Source: Streptomyces griseoincarnatus (GTDB lineage: Bacteria; Actinomycetota; Actinomycetes; Streptomycetales; Streptomycetaceae). From it: a DNA stretch of 64,000 nt. Location: assembly GCA_014649575.1 (NCBI GenBank), contig BMTH01000006.1, positions 62,001 through 126,000 of the forward strand, read 5' to 3'. Below are positions 9,122-17,047 of the stretch, piece by piece; position 1 is the first letter of the stretch; every line of letters begins with the position of its first letter. A program made the translations under genes and the position numbers. The notes under the pieces are model-generated. The model was not told the origin of the DNA, ran no database searches, and saw only the letters and a list, made by a program, of their open reading frames with translations.

Positions 9122-9357
9122 GGCGGGTCGCCCCGACGGGGGCGGGCTGCTTCGGGGTGCGGGCGCCGGGGGAGCGCGGCGGGTGAGCCGCTTCGGCCGT
9201 CGGCTCGCGAGGCCCAAGGGAACTCCGGGGCGTGCGACGCGACTGCCGTGGCCCCGTGCACGAAGGGAAGGCCGTCGGGTCCTACGACCAAGGTCCCGGT
9301 GCCGGACCCGACCCCCGACAGGGGTCAACCAGGGCCGTGGACCTTACCCTGACGGTC

Positions 9358-10845
9358 ATGACCGCCCCGAACCCCCGCGACACGGGTGTCGCCGAGCCCG
9401 CCGGCGCTCCCGCCCCGGCCGTCGTCCCCGACGACACCGTCCTCAGCCGCAGGTACCGGGCGCTGAGCATCGGGGTCGTCTCCGTCGTGCTGCTGATCGC
9501 CTTCGAGGCGACCGCGGTGGGCACGGCGATGCCGGTCGCGGCCCGCGAGCTGAACGGCGTCCCGCTGTACGCGTTCGCGTTCTCCGGGTACTTCACCACC
9601 AGCCTCTTCGGCATGGTGCTGTCCGGCCAGTGGTCCGACCGGCGCGGCCCGCTCGCCCCGCTCACCTGGGGCATCGCCTCCTTCGCGGCCGGGCTGCTGA
9701 TCGGCGGCACGGCGGGCGCGATGTGGCTGTTCATCCTGGGCCGCGCGGTCCAGGGGCTGGGCGGCGGCCTGGTGATCGTCGCCCTGTACGTCGTCGTCGG
9801 CCGCGCCTATCCCGAGCGGCTGCGCCCGGCCATCATGGCGGCGTTCGCGGCCGCCTGGGTCGTCCCGTCCATCGTCGGTCCGCTCGCCTCCGGCGCGGTG
9901 ACCGAGCACCTCGGCTGGCGCTGGGTGTTCCTCGGCATACCCGTGATCGTGGTGCTCCCGGTGGCGCTCGCCCTGCCCCAGATCCGCCGTCTCGCCTCCG
10001 GCCCGGTCGGGGACGCGCCCGGCGCTGCCGGCCCCGCGCCGCACCCCGGGGCCGAGGCCCCGGCCTCCTTCGACCGCCGCCGTATCCGGCTGGCCCTCGC
10101 GATCTCCTTCGGGGCGGGCCTCCTCCAGTACGCCGCGCAGGACCTGCGCTGGCTGTCCCTGCTGCCGGGCGCGCTGGGCGTGGCCCTGCTGGTCCCGGCC
10201 GTCCTCGGTCTGCTCCCGCGCGGCACCTGGCGCGCGGCGCGCGGCCTGCCGTCGGTGGTGCTGCTGCGCGGGGTCGCCGCCGGGTCCTTCATCGCGGCGG
10301 AGTCCTTCGTCCCGCTGATGCTGGTCACCCAGCGGGGGCTCAGCCCGACGCTGGCCGGCTTCTCCCTCGCGGCGGGCGGCGGCACCTGGGCGCTGGGCTC
10401 CTGGGTGCAGTCCCGGCCCCGCCTGGAACCGCACCGGGAGCGGCTGATGACCGTCGGGATGCTGCTGGTCGCGTTCGCCATCGCGGCCGCGCCGAGCGTG
10501 CTGATCCACTCCGTGCCCGCCTGGACGCTGGCGGTGGCGTGGGGGTTCGGCTGCTTCGGCATGGGCCTGGTGATCTCCTCCACCAGCGTGCTGCTGCTCC
10601 ACCTCTCCGCCCCCGAGGAGGCGGGCACCAACTCCGCCGCCCTCCAGATCTCCGACGGCCTCTCCAACGTCCTCCTGCTGGCGATCGGCGGCGCGGCCTT
10701 CGCCGCCCTCGGCGGCGGCACCGTCAGCCACGCGGCGACGGAGGCCACCGGCTCCCACCCGGCCGCCTTCGCGGCGGTGTTCCTGCCGATGGCGGCGGTG
10801 GCGCTGGCGGGGGTGTGGGTGGCTGCTCGGGTGCGGGAGCGTTGA
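9358..10845 (+). CDS. MFS drug-efflux-type transporter
   Basis: Major facilitator superfamily membrane protein of 495 residues with 12-14 predicted hydrophobic helices. The first helix is followed by an FEATAVGTAMP segment, and the loop between helices 2 and 3 reads GQWSDRRGPLAP, the family's G-x-x-x-D-R-x-G motif. VGPLASGAVTEHLGWRWVF resembles the antiporter motif of DHA2 efflux pumps. The ATG at 9358 removes a basic, non-membrane extension that the open frame allows upstream. The substrate is unknown. It stands alone, and the downstream toxin-antitoxin pair is a separate unit. Confidence 0.88.
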   Translation: MTAPNPRDTGVAEPAGAPAPAVVPDDTVLSRRYRALSIGVVSVVLLIAFEATAVGTAMPVAARELNGVPLYAFAFSGYFTTSLFGMVLSGQWSDRRGPLAPLTWGIASFAAGLLIGGTAGAMWLFILGRAVQGLGGGLVIVALYVVVGRAYPERLRPAIMAAFAAAWVVPSIVGPLASGAVTEHLGWRWVFLGIPVIVVLPVALALPQIRRLASGPVGDAPGAAGPAPHPGAEAPASFDRRRIRLALAISFGAGLLQYAAQDLRWLSLLPGALGVALLVPAVLGLLPRGTWRAARGLPSVVLLRGVAAGSFIAAESFVPLMLVTQRGLSPTLAGFSLAAGGGTWALGSWVQSRPRLEPHRERLMTVGMLLVAFAIAAAPSVLIHSVPAWTLAVAWGFGCFGMGLVISSTSVLLLHLSAPEEAGTNSAALQISDGLSNVLLLAIGGAAFAALGGGTVSHAATEATGSHPAAFAAVFLPMAAVALAGVWVAARVRER

Positions 10846-10893
10846 CCCGTAAACCGGTCGTCACCAGGTGATCGCCGACAGTAGTCTCCCGCC

Positions 10894-11094
10894 ATGTCCG
10901 AACTGGTTCTCCGCCTCGACCCCGACGTACACCAAGCTCTCCACGACCTCGCGGACGCGCAGGACCGCGCCCCGGAGGAGGTCGCGCGGGAAGCGCTGCG
11001 CCGCCACCTGCACGAGGAGGGCACGCTGGTGCGTGCCGTCGCCGAGCGCATCGCGCGGCAGCACGCCGAGTTGCTGAGGAGGCTCGGCGAATGA
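10894..11094 (+). CDS. Ribbon-helix-helix antitoxin-like protein
   Basis: A 66-residue protein. Its N-terminus (SELVLRLDPDVHQALHDLA) has the alternating pattern of an RHH DNA-binding strand followed by helices, and its C-terminal helix (RIARQHAELLRRLGE) would contact the toxin. The stop overlaps the Doc-like toxin start by four bases (ATGA), the classic toxin-antitoxin arrangement. It would neutralise the toxin and repress the operon. No clear ribosome site is seen; TAGTCT at 10882-10887 is well placed as a -10 for a leaderless transcript starting at the ATG. Confidence 0.8.
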   Translation: MSELVLRLDPDVHQALHDLADAQDRAPEEVAREALRRHLHEEGTLVRAVAERIARQHAELLRRLGE

Positions 11095-11465
11095 CCCGGC
11101 ACCTCACCGTCGACGAGGTCACGGCCATCGCCGAGGTCGCCTTCGGCGGGCAGCCGCCCGAGACCCGGGCGCCGGGGCTGTTGGCCTCGGCCGTGCACCG
11201 CCCACGCGCCCGGATGTTCGGCACCGCGGCGTACGAGGATCTGCACGAGCAGGCCGCGGCCCTCCTCCACGCCGTCGCGACGAACCACCCGTTCGTCGAC
11301 GGCAACAAACGCACCGCGTGGCTGGCCACCGCCACCTTCCTCGCGGTGAACGGGGTCGACCTCGCGGGCGTGGACCAGGACACGGCGTACACGCTGGTCG
11401 TCGATGTGGCATCGGGGGCGGAGAGTGATGTGGGAGAAATCGCGCGGCGGCTGAGGCGGTTGTGA
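11091..11465 (+). CDS. Doc-type Fic-domain toxin
   Basis: A short 124-residue Fic/Doc protein with the catalytic motif HPFVDGNKRT at residues 66-75. The family's Doc members phosphorylate elongation factor Tu at a conserved Thr and stop translation; larger Fic proteins use the same fold for AMPylation. The length and the lack of an inhibitory helix within the protein fit Doc. It overlaps its RHH partner by four bases. The classic partner is Phd; an RHH partner is a known alternative but less common. This is a small accessory module between chromosomal genes. Confidence 0.9.
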   Translation: MTRHLTVDEVTAIAEVAFGGQPPETRAPGLLASAVHRPRARMFGTAAYEDLHEQAAALLHAVATNHPFVDGNKRTAWLATATFLAVNGVDLAGVDQDTAYTLVVDVASGAESDVGEIARRLRRL

Positions 11466-11581
11466 TGTGGGTCCCACCCTCGGGCGGGACGGCCGCGTAG
11501 CGGCATGTGCGCCACCGCCGCATCGGTAGGGTGGCCCGGTTGTCCCACGCAGATGCGCCGACCCACCCCCCCCCGGAGATC

Positions 11582-13375
11582 GTGACTACCACCGCCGGCA
11601 CCGCCTCGCACCACCTGTCCCCGGCCTTCCCCGGCCGTGCCCCCTGGGGTACCGCCGGCAAGCTGCGCGCCTGGCAGCAGGGGGCGATGGACAAGTACAT
11701 CCAGGCTCAGCCCCGTGACTTCCTCGCGGTCGCCACGCCCGGCGCCGGAAAGACCACGTTCGCGCTGACGCTGGCGTCCTGGCTGCTGCACCACCACGTC
11801 GTGCAGCAGGTGACCGTCGTCGCGCCCACCGAGCATCTGAAGAAGCAGTGGGCGGAGGCGGCCGCCCGCATAGGCATCAAGCTCGACCCGGAGTACAGCG
11901 CGGGCCCGCTCGGGAGGGAGTACCACGGCGTCGCCGTCACGTACGCCGGTGTCGGCGTGCGCCCCATGCTGCACCGCAACCGCGTCGAGCAGCGCAAGAC
12001 GCTCGTGATCCTGGACGAGATCCACCACGCCGGTGACTCCAAGTCGTGGGGCGAGGCCTGCCTGGAGGCGTTCGAGCCGGCCACCCGCCGGCTCGCGCTG
12101 ACCGGTACGCCGTTCCGCTCGGACACCAACCCCATCCCGTTCGTGACGTACGAGGAGGGCGACGACGGGATCCGCCGGTCGTCCGCCGACTACACCTACG
12201 GGTACGGCTCCGCCCTCGCCGACGGCGTCGTCCGTCCGGTGATCTTCATGTCGTACAGCGGCAACATGCGCTGGCGCACCAAGGCCGGCGACGAGATCGC
12301 CGCCCGGCTCGGCGAGCCCATGACCAAGGACGCGATCAGCCAGGCCTGGCGCACCGCCCTCGACCCGCGCGGTGAGTGGATGCCGTCCGTGCTGCGCGCC
12401 GCCGACCATCGGCTCACCGAGGTCAGGAAGGCCATCCCGGACGCCGGCGCCCTGGTCATCGCCTCCGACCAGGACTCCGCCCGCGCCTACGCCAAGCTGA
12501 TCCGCGACATCACCGGCCACAAGGCCACCCTCGTCCTCTCCGACGACGCCGGCGCGTCCCAGCGGATCGACGAGTTCAGCGCGAGCGACGACCGCTGGAT
12601 GGTGGCCGTCCGCATGGTGTCCGAGGGCGTCGACGTCCCGCGCCTCGCGGTCGGCGTGTACGCCACCACCATCTCCACGCCCCTCTTCTTCGCCCAGGCC
12701 GTCGGCCGCTTCGTGCGGTCCCGGCGGCGCGGCGAGACCGCGTCCGTGTTCCTGCCGACCGTGCCGGACCTGCTCGGCTTCGCAGGCGAGATGGAGCGCG
12801 AGCGCGACCACGTCCTCGACAAGCCCAAGAAGGAGGGCGAGGAGGACCCCTATGCCGAGTCCGAGAAGGAGATGGACGAGGCGAACAAGCAGCAGGACGA
12901 GGACACCGGCGAGCAGGACATGCTGCCCTTCGAGGCGCTGGAGTCCGACGCCGTCTTCGACCGGGTGACGTACAACGGGGCCGATTTCGGCATGCAGGCG
13001 CACCCCGGGAGCGAGGAGGAGCAGGACTACCTCGGCATCCCCGGCCTGCTGGAGCCGGACCAGGTGCAGCTGCTGCTCCAGAAGCGGCAGGCACGGCAGA
13101 TCGCGCACAGCAGGAAGAAGCCGGCCGAGGAGGCCGACCTGCTCGAACTTCCGGCCGAGCGGCGGCCCGTGGTCTCCCACAAGGAGATGATGGAGCTGCG
13201 CAAGAAGCTCAACTCGCTCGTCGGCGCCTACGCCCACCAGAGCGGCAAGCCGCACGGCGTGATCCACACCGAGCTGCGCCGGGTGTGCGGCGGTCCGCCG
13301 TCCGCCGAGGCGACGGCGGGACAGCTGGGCCAGCGGATCGCCAAGGTGCAGGAGTGGGCCACCCGCATGCGGTGA
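11582..13375 (+). CDS. SF2 DEAD/DEAH-box helicase
   Basis: Superfamily 2 nucleic-acid-dependent ATPase of 597 residues. Walker A is ATPGAGKTT with K57; motif II is DEIH at about D145; motif III-like LTGTPFRSD follows. The C-terminal RecA-like domain has SEGVDVPRL and the arginine-finger motif QAVGRFVRS. The final ~170 residues are acidic, then lysine-rich, without a recognised domain. GTG at 11582 follows GGAG at about 11575-11578. It resembles the stand-alone restriction-subunit-like helicases common in actinobacteria; no methylase or nuclease gene is nearby, so a DNA repair or RNA role is possible. Confidence 0.88.
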   Translation: MTTTAGTASHHLSPAFPGRAPWGTAGKLRAWQQGAMDKYIQAQPRDFLAVATPGAGKTTFALTLASWLLHHHVVQQVTVVAPTEHLKKQWAEAAARIGIKLDPEYSAGPLGREYHGVAVTYAGVGVRPMLHRNRVEQRKTLVILDEIHHAGDSKSWGEACLEAFEPATRRLALTGTPFRSDTNPIPFVTYEEGDDGIRRSSADYTYGYGSALADGVVRPVIFMSYSGNMRWRTKAGDEIAARLGEPMTKDAISQAWRTALDPRGEWMPSVLRAADHRLTEVRKAIPDAGALVIASDQDSARAYAKLIRDITGHKATLVLSDDAGASQRIDEFSASDDRWMVAVRMVSEGVDVPRLAVGVYATTISTPLFFAQAVGRFVRSRRRGETASVFLPTVPDLLGFAGEMERERDHVLDKPKKEGEEDPYAESEKEMDEANKQQDEDTGEQDMLPFEALESDAVFDRVTYNGADFGMQAHPGSEEEQDYLGIPGLLEPDQVQLLLQKRQARQIAHSRKKPAEEADLLELPAERRPVVSHKEMMELRKKLNSLVGAYAHQSGKPHGVIHTELRRVCGGPPSAEATAGQLGQRIAKVQEWATRMR

Positions 13376-13698
13376 GACGCCTGTGCGTCACGTGTGGACG
13401 GGAAAGCGAGGGGGAGCGGTCCTCTCGTGAGCGTACCGGGACAAAAGTGACCAGTTTGTTCAACTGGTGACCGGATTCTGGACGGAGCCTTCCGCTCAGC
13501 GGGACCGGCTCGCTACTGTCCCGCTACGCACACGCCCCGTGGCAGCGCCGCCGCGGAGCGCAGCCGTGAAGCGACTGTGCCCGGGACTGGTCCGGGCCGC
13601 CGGCCGATCGGCGGCCCTCTGAAGCGCGTGACCGCCGGGACCGGTGACGCACCTGCAGCGAGGGGGCCGTCGACCTCACCACTGAAGGAGTGGGCGTC
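13376..13698. other. Intergenic region between helicase and IclR genes
   Basis: A 323-base gap. It contains the palindrome at 13450-13468 described separately, and a GAAGGAG ribosome site just before the IclR start. I see no gene or convincing terminator. Confidence 0.4.
13450..13468. promoter_or_regulatory. Palindromic candidate operator (ACCAGTT-N5-AACTGGT)
   Basis: A perfect 7-bp inverted repeat with a five-base AT-rich centre (TGTTC), about 230 bases before the IclR start. Its size and half-site spacing fit a dimeric regulator such as IclR, which often autoregulates. The assignment is inference. Confidence 0.4.
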
Positions 13699-14340
13699 GT
13701 GACCGCGGAGACCTCTCAGACGCTCGACAGGGGCCTACGGGTCCTGAAACTGCTCGCCGACACGGATCACGGGCTGACCGTCACCGAGCTTTCCCAGAAA
13801 CTGGGCGTCAACCGGACCGTCGTGTACCGGTTGCTCGCCACGCTCGAGCAGCACGCGCTGGTCCGCCGCGACCTCGGCGGCAGGGCCCGCGTCGGCCTCG
13901 GCGTGCTGCGGCTGGGACGACAGGTGCACCCGCTGGTCCGGGAGGCGGCGATGCCGGCGCTGCGGTCCCTCGCGGAGGACATCGGCGCCACCGCCCACCT
14001 GACCCTGGTCGACGGGGCGGAGGCCCTCGCCGTGGCGGTGGTGGAGCCGTCGTGGACCGACTACCACGTGGCCTACCGGGCCGGGTTCCGGCATCCGCTG
14101 GACCGCGGCGCCGCGGGCAAGGCGATACTCGCCGCCCGGCAGAAGGCCCCCGGCGACCCCGGCTACACCCTCACCCACGGCGAGCTGGAGACCGGCGCCT
14201 GCGGGGCGGCCGCGCCGCTCGTGGGTGTCACGGGCGTCGAGGGGAGCGTGGGCGTCGTCATGCTGGCGGACGTCGTGCCGGAACGGGTCGGCAAGCGGGT
14301 GGTGGAGGCGGCCCGTGAGGTCGCCGAGGCCCTGCGCTGA
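13699..14340 (+). CDS. IclR-family transcriptional regulator
   Basis: A 213-residue regulator. The N-terminal winged helix-turn-helix (about 5-65; LTVTELSQKLGVNRTVVYRLLATLEQ region) binds DNA, and the C-terminal IclR effector domain (about 75-210) includes the DRGAAGKAILA segment. An in-frame GTG at 13690 exists, but GTG at 13699 is better placed after GAAGGAG. Neighbours do not reveal its target or ligand; the palindrome at 13450 may be its own operator. Confidence 0.9.
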   Translation: MTAETSQTLDRGLRVLKLLADTDHGLTVTELSQKLGVNRTVVYRLLATLEQHALVRRDLGGRARVGLGVLRLGRQVHPLVREAAMPALRSLAEDIGATAHLTLVDGAEALAVAVVEPSWTDYHVAYRAGFRHPLDRGAAGKAILAARQKAPGDPGYTLTHGELETGACGAAAPLVGVTGVEGSVGVVMLADVVPERVGKRVVEAAREVAEALR

Positions 14341-14356
14341 CCGTACGCACCGGGCG

Positions 14357-14396
14357 GGGGCGCCCACCCCGGCGGATCCGCCCCCGTGGGCTCCCC
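14357..14396 (+). terminator. Possible terminator after IclR gene
   Basis: An 11-bp inverted repeat with one mismatch (GGGGCGCCCAC / GTGGGCTCCCC) lies 16 bases after the stop codon. Confidence 0.45.
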
Positions 14397-14432
14397 GGCC
14401 GGGTGCCACGCCCGTCACGTTAGATTGGCTCC

Positions 14433-15224
14433 GTGCTCACTCGCCTCACACGTCCCCAGGCCCTGGCCGTCTGCGCCGCCCCGGCCGCCGCGCTGCTGGC
14501 CACCGCCGTGCTCGCGCCGCTGCCCTTCTCCGTGGCGCAGCCCGGGTTGACGGCCGACGTGCTCGGCGAGAACAAGGGGCAGCAGGTCATCACCGTCTCC
14601 GGCGCCCCCGTACGGGAGACCACCGGCCAGCTGCGGATGACCACCATCGAGGCGACCTCGCCGGACACCCGCGTCAGCCTGCCGCAGGTGATCGACAGCT
14701 GGTTCAGCACGGACGAGGCGGTCATGCCCCGCGACGCCGTCTACCCCAGCGGGGACGACGTCCAGGAGATCGAGCAGTTCAACCGGAAGCAGATGAAGGA
14801 GTCCCAGGACGAGGCCACCCGGGCCGCGCTGACGTACCTGGGCCGCGAGAACCAGGGCATCGACGTCACCCTGAAGCTCGCCGACGTCGGCGGCCCGAGC
14901 GCCGGACTGCTGTTCTCCCTCGGCATCGTCGACAAACTGGACGGCGACGGCAGCGGCGGCGACCTCACCGGCGGCCGGGTCGTGGCCGGCACCGGCACCA
15001 TCGACGCCGAGGGCCGGGTCGGCGCGGTCGGGGGTGTGCCGCTGAAGACGCAGGCCGCCAAGCGGGACGGCGCCACCGTCTTCCTCGTCCCGCGCGACGA
15101 GTGCGCCGAGGCCAAGGCCGAACTGCCCCAGGGGCTGCGCCTGGTTCCGGTGACCACGCTGGAGGGCGCCGTGGACGCGCTGGTCGCCCTGGAGAAGGGC
15201 GCCGGCGAGGTCCCCGCCTGCTGA
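14433..15224 (+). CDS. Secreted or membrane-anchored S16 (Lon-type) protease domain protein
   Basis: A 263-residue protein with an N-terminal hydrophobic segment (about 8-35) serving as signal anchor. It ends in a Lon-type S16 proteolytic domain: catalytic Ser156 in GGPSAGLLFSLG and catalytic Lys205 in GGVPLKTQAAK. This is the YlbL/SdrC-like architecture, but the usual PDZ domain between the membrane anchor and protease is absent or degenerate. The GTG at 14433 has no ribosome site; TTAGAT at 14420-14425 is placed for a leaderless transcript. It would cut proteins outside the membrane. Confidence 0.82.
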   Translation: MLTRLTRPQALAVCAAPAAALLATAVLAPLPFSVAQPGLTADVLGENKGQQVITVSGAPVRETTGQLRMTTIEATSPDTRVSLPQVIDSWFSTDEAVMPRDAVYPSGDDVQEIEQFNRKQMKESQDEATRAALTYLGRENQGIDVTLKLADVGGPSAGLLFSLGIVDKLDGDGSGGDLTGGRVVAGTGTIDAEGRVGAVGGVPLKTQAAKRDGATVFLVPRDECAEAKAELPQGLRLVPVTTLEGAVDALVALEKGAGEVPAC

Positions 15225-15230
15225 CCCCCG

Positions 15231-16205
15231 CTACCCCTCCTGCACGAACCCCTCGGCCACCATCCAGTCCAGCGCGACCTGGTGGGGGTCCTCCCCGTCG
15301 ACGTCGACCCGGGCGTTGAGGGTCTGCGCCACGTTGTTGTCCAGCTTCTCCGTGACCGGGGCCAGCACCCCTGCGATCGCCGGCCACTCCTCAAGCGTCT
15401 TGCTGTTCACGGTCGGGGCCGCGTTGTAGTTGGGGAAGAAATTCTTGTCGTCCTCCATCACCACCAGGTTCATGGACTTGATCCGCCCGTCGGTGGTGTA
15501 CACCTCGCCGTAGGTGCAGGCGCCCTCGGCCGTCTGCGTGTAGATGATCCCGGAGTCCATCTGCGTGATGTTGCCCGCCGGGACGCTCATCCCGTACGCC
15601 TTCTGCATGCCGGGCAGTCCGTCCGCGCGGTTGGCGAACTCGCCCTCCACGCACAGCGTCACCGCGCCCGGGTCGGTCTTCGACAGCTCCGCGACCTCCG
15701 ACAGGGTGCGGGTGCGGTACAGCTCGTAGTTGGCCTGGTTCATGGCCAGGGCGTACGTGTTGTTCAGCTCCGACGGCTCCAGCCAGGTCACGCCGTTCTT
15801 CAGGTCCGCGTCCCGCACCGCCCGCCACTGCTCCCGGGGGTCGGGGATCGGTCTGCTGTTGCCCAGGTACGTGATCCACCCTGTGCCCGTGTACTCCCAC
15901 CCGGCGTCCGCCTCGCCCTTGACGACCGCCTCCCGCGAGCCGACCGAGCCCTGGATGCCCGTCCTGTCCACCACCTCCGCGCCCGCCGCCTGGAAGGCGA
16001 TCCCCATGATCGCGCCGAGGATCAGCTGCTCCGTGAACTCCTTGGAGGTGACGGTGAGATCGGCGCCCCCCAGCGGCTTCCCCCGGCCGATCGTGCCCGG
16101 CTCCACGTCGTCGACCATGGGCGACCCGCTGGTCAGCCCGCACCCCGACACCACCGCGAGCAGCACCGCCGCCAGCGCCGACCGCACCCCCGGACGCCCG
16201 CTCAC
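15231..16205 (-). CDS. Glycine betaine/choline ABC transporter substrate-binding lipoprotein
   Basis: Extracellular solute-binding protein of the OpuAC/ProX-like (OsmX) type that delivers a quaternary ammonium osmolyte to the permease. The first 22 residues are a lipoprotein signal ending in the lipobox VSGC. The mature part begins with KEFTEQLILGAIM and contains GWEYTGTGWITYL, both characteristic of the family. The GTG start at 16205 overlaps the permease stop by four bases. It is the last gene of a four-gene operon running ATP/permease pairs from 18958 down to 15231. Confidence 0.92.
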   Translation of the reverse strand: MSGRPGVRSALAAVLLAVVSGCGLTSGSPMVDDVEPGTIGRGKPLGGADLTVTSKEFTEQLILGAIMGIAFQAAGAEVVDRTGIQGSVGSREAVVKGEADAGWEYTGTGWITYLGNSRPIPDPREQWRAVRDADLKNGVTWLEPSELNNTYALAMNQANYELYRTRTLSEVAELSKTDPGAVTLCVEGEFANRADGLPGMQKAYGMSVPAGNITQMDSGIIYTQTAEGACTYGEVYTTDGRIKSMNLVVMEDDKNFFPNYNAAPTVNSKTLEEWPAIAGVLAPVTEKLDNNVAQTLNARVDVDGEDPHQVALDWMVAEGFVQEG

Positions 16206-17047
16206 GGCCCGGCCTCCAGTCCGCGCGGCCGCAGCAGCAGCTCCGCCAGCGAGGCCAGCCAGTCCACCAGCAGGGCCAGCGCGACGGTGAGCACCGACCC
16301 CACCACCAGCACCGGCATCCGCTGGCTGGTGATCCCGGTGGTGATCAGCACGCCGAGCCCGCCGCCCCCGCCGAAGGTGGCCAGCGTCGCCGTGCCGACG
16401 TTCAGCACCAGCGCGGTGCGCACGCCCGCGAGGATCAGCGGCACGGCGAGCGGCAGTTCCACCCGGGTGAGCACGCCCACCGGGGACATGCCGATGCCGC
16501 GCGCGGCCTCCAGCAGCGCCGGGTCGTTGGCCCGCAGCCCGGCGATGGTGTTGGACAGCACCGGCAGCACGGCGTAGGCGATGATGCCGATCAGGGCCGC
16601 CCGGCGGCCGATGCCGAGCCAGATCACCAGCAGCGCCAGCAGGCCGATCGCCGGGGTGGCCTGGCCGATGTTGGCGAGCGTCATCACCACCGGGGTGGCC
16701 CGGCCGGCCTGCCCCCGGGTCAGCAGGATGCCCAGCGGAATGGCGATGATCAGCACGAAGAACGTCGAGATCGCGGTCAGCTCGATGTGCTGCCACAGCG
16801 CCTTCGACACCCGCCCGTCCGACAGCGCGTTGCGGGTGAGGGCGTCCAGGTCGGCCTGCTCGAACCACAGCCAGGTCGCCAGCAGCACGGCGATCAGCAG
16901 CAGCGGCAGCAGGGTCAGCTTCTGCCAGGTCACGCGCGTCGGCGCCACCGCCGGGCGGACCGGGGGAGGGGCCTCCTCCGCGTCCGGTCCCGTGTCCTCG
17001 CGCGTCTCGGGCCCATCGCCGGGCCGCCGCCCCTCGGAGGTCCTCAC
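16202..17047 (-). CDS. Glycine betaine/choline ABC transporter permease
   Basis: A 281-residue inner-membrane permease of the OpuBB/ProW type. A ~40-residue charged N-terminal tail is followed by six hydrophobic helices. The EAA-like cytoplasmic loop (LLEAARGIGMSPVGVL) docks onto the ATPase. GTG at 17047 overlaps the stop of the ATPase gene. The second permease of the set is at 18311-18958, so the channel is probably a heterodimer. Confidence 0.92.
   Translation of the reverse strand: MRTSEGRRPGDGPETREDTGPDAEEAPPPVRPAVAPTRVTWQKLTLLPLLLIAVLLATWLWFEQADLDALTRNALSDGRVSKALWQHIELTAISTFFVLIIAIPLGILLTRGQAGRATPVVMTLANIGQATPAIGLLALLVIWLGIGRRAALIGIIAYAVLPVLSNTIAGLRANDPALLEAARGIGMSPVGVLTRVELPLAVPLILAGVRTALVLNVGTATLATFGGGGGLGVLITTGITSQRMPVLVVGSVLTVALALLVDWLASLAELLLRPRGLEAGP

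Noticed and set aside
10724..13267. An 847-residue minus-strand open frame over the toxin-antitoxin and helicase genes
   Set aside because: Helicase and Doc motifs on the plus strand are decisive; the minus frame is composition-driven.
15231..16868. A longer start for the betaine-binding lipoprotein
   Set aside because: The lipobox signal and GTGA overlap at 16202-16205 define the start; upstream codons are the permease in another frame.
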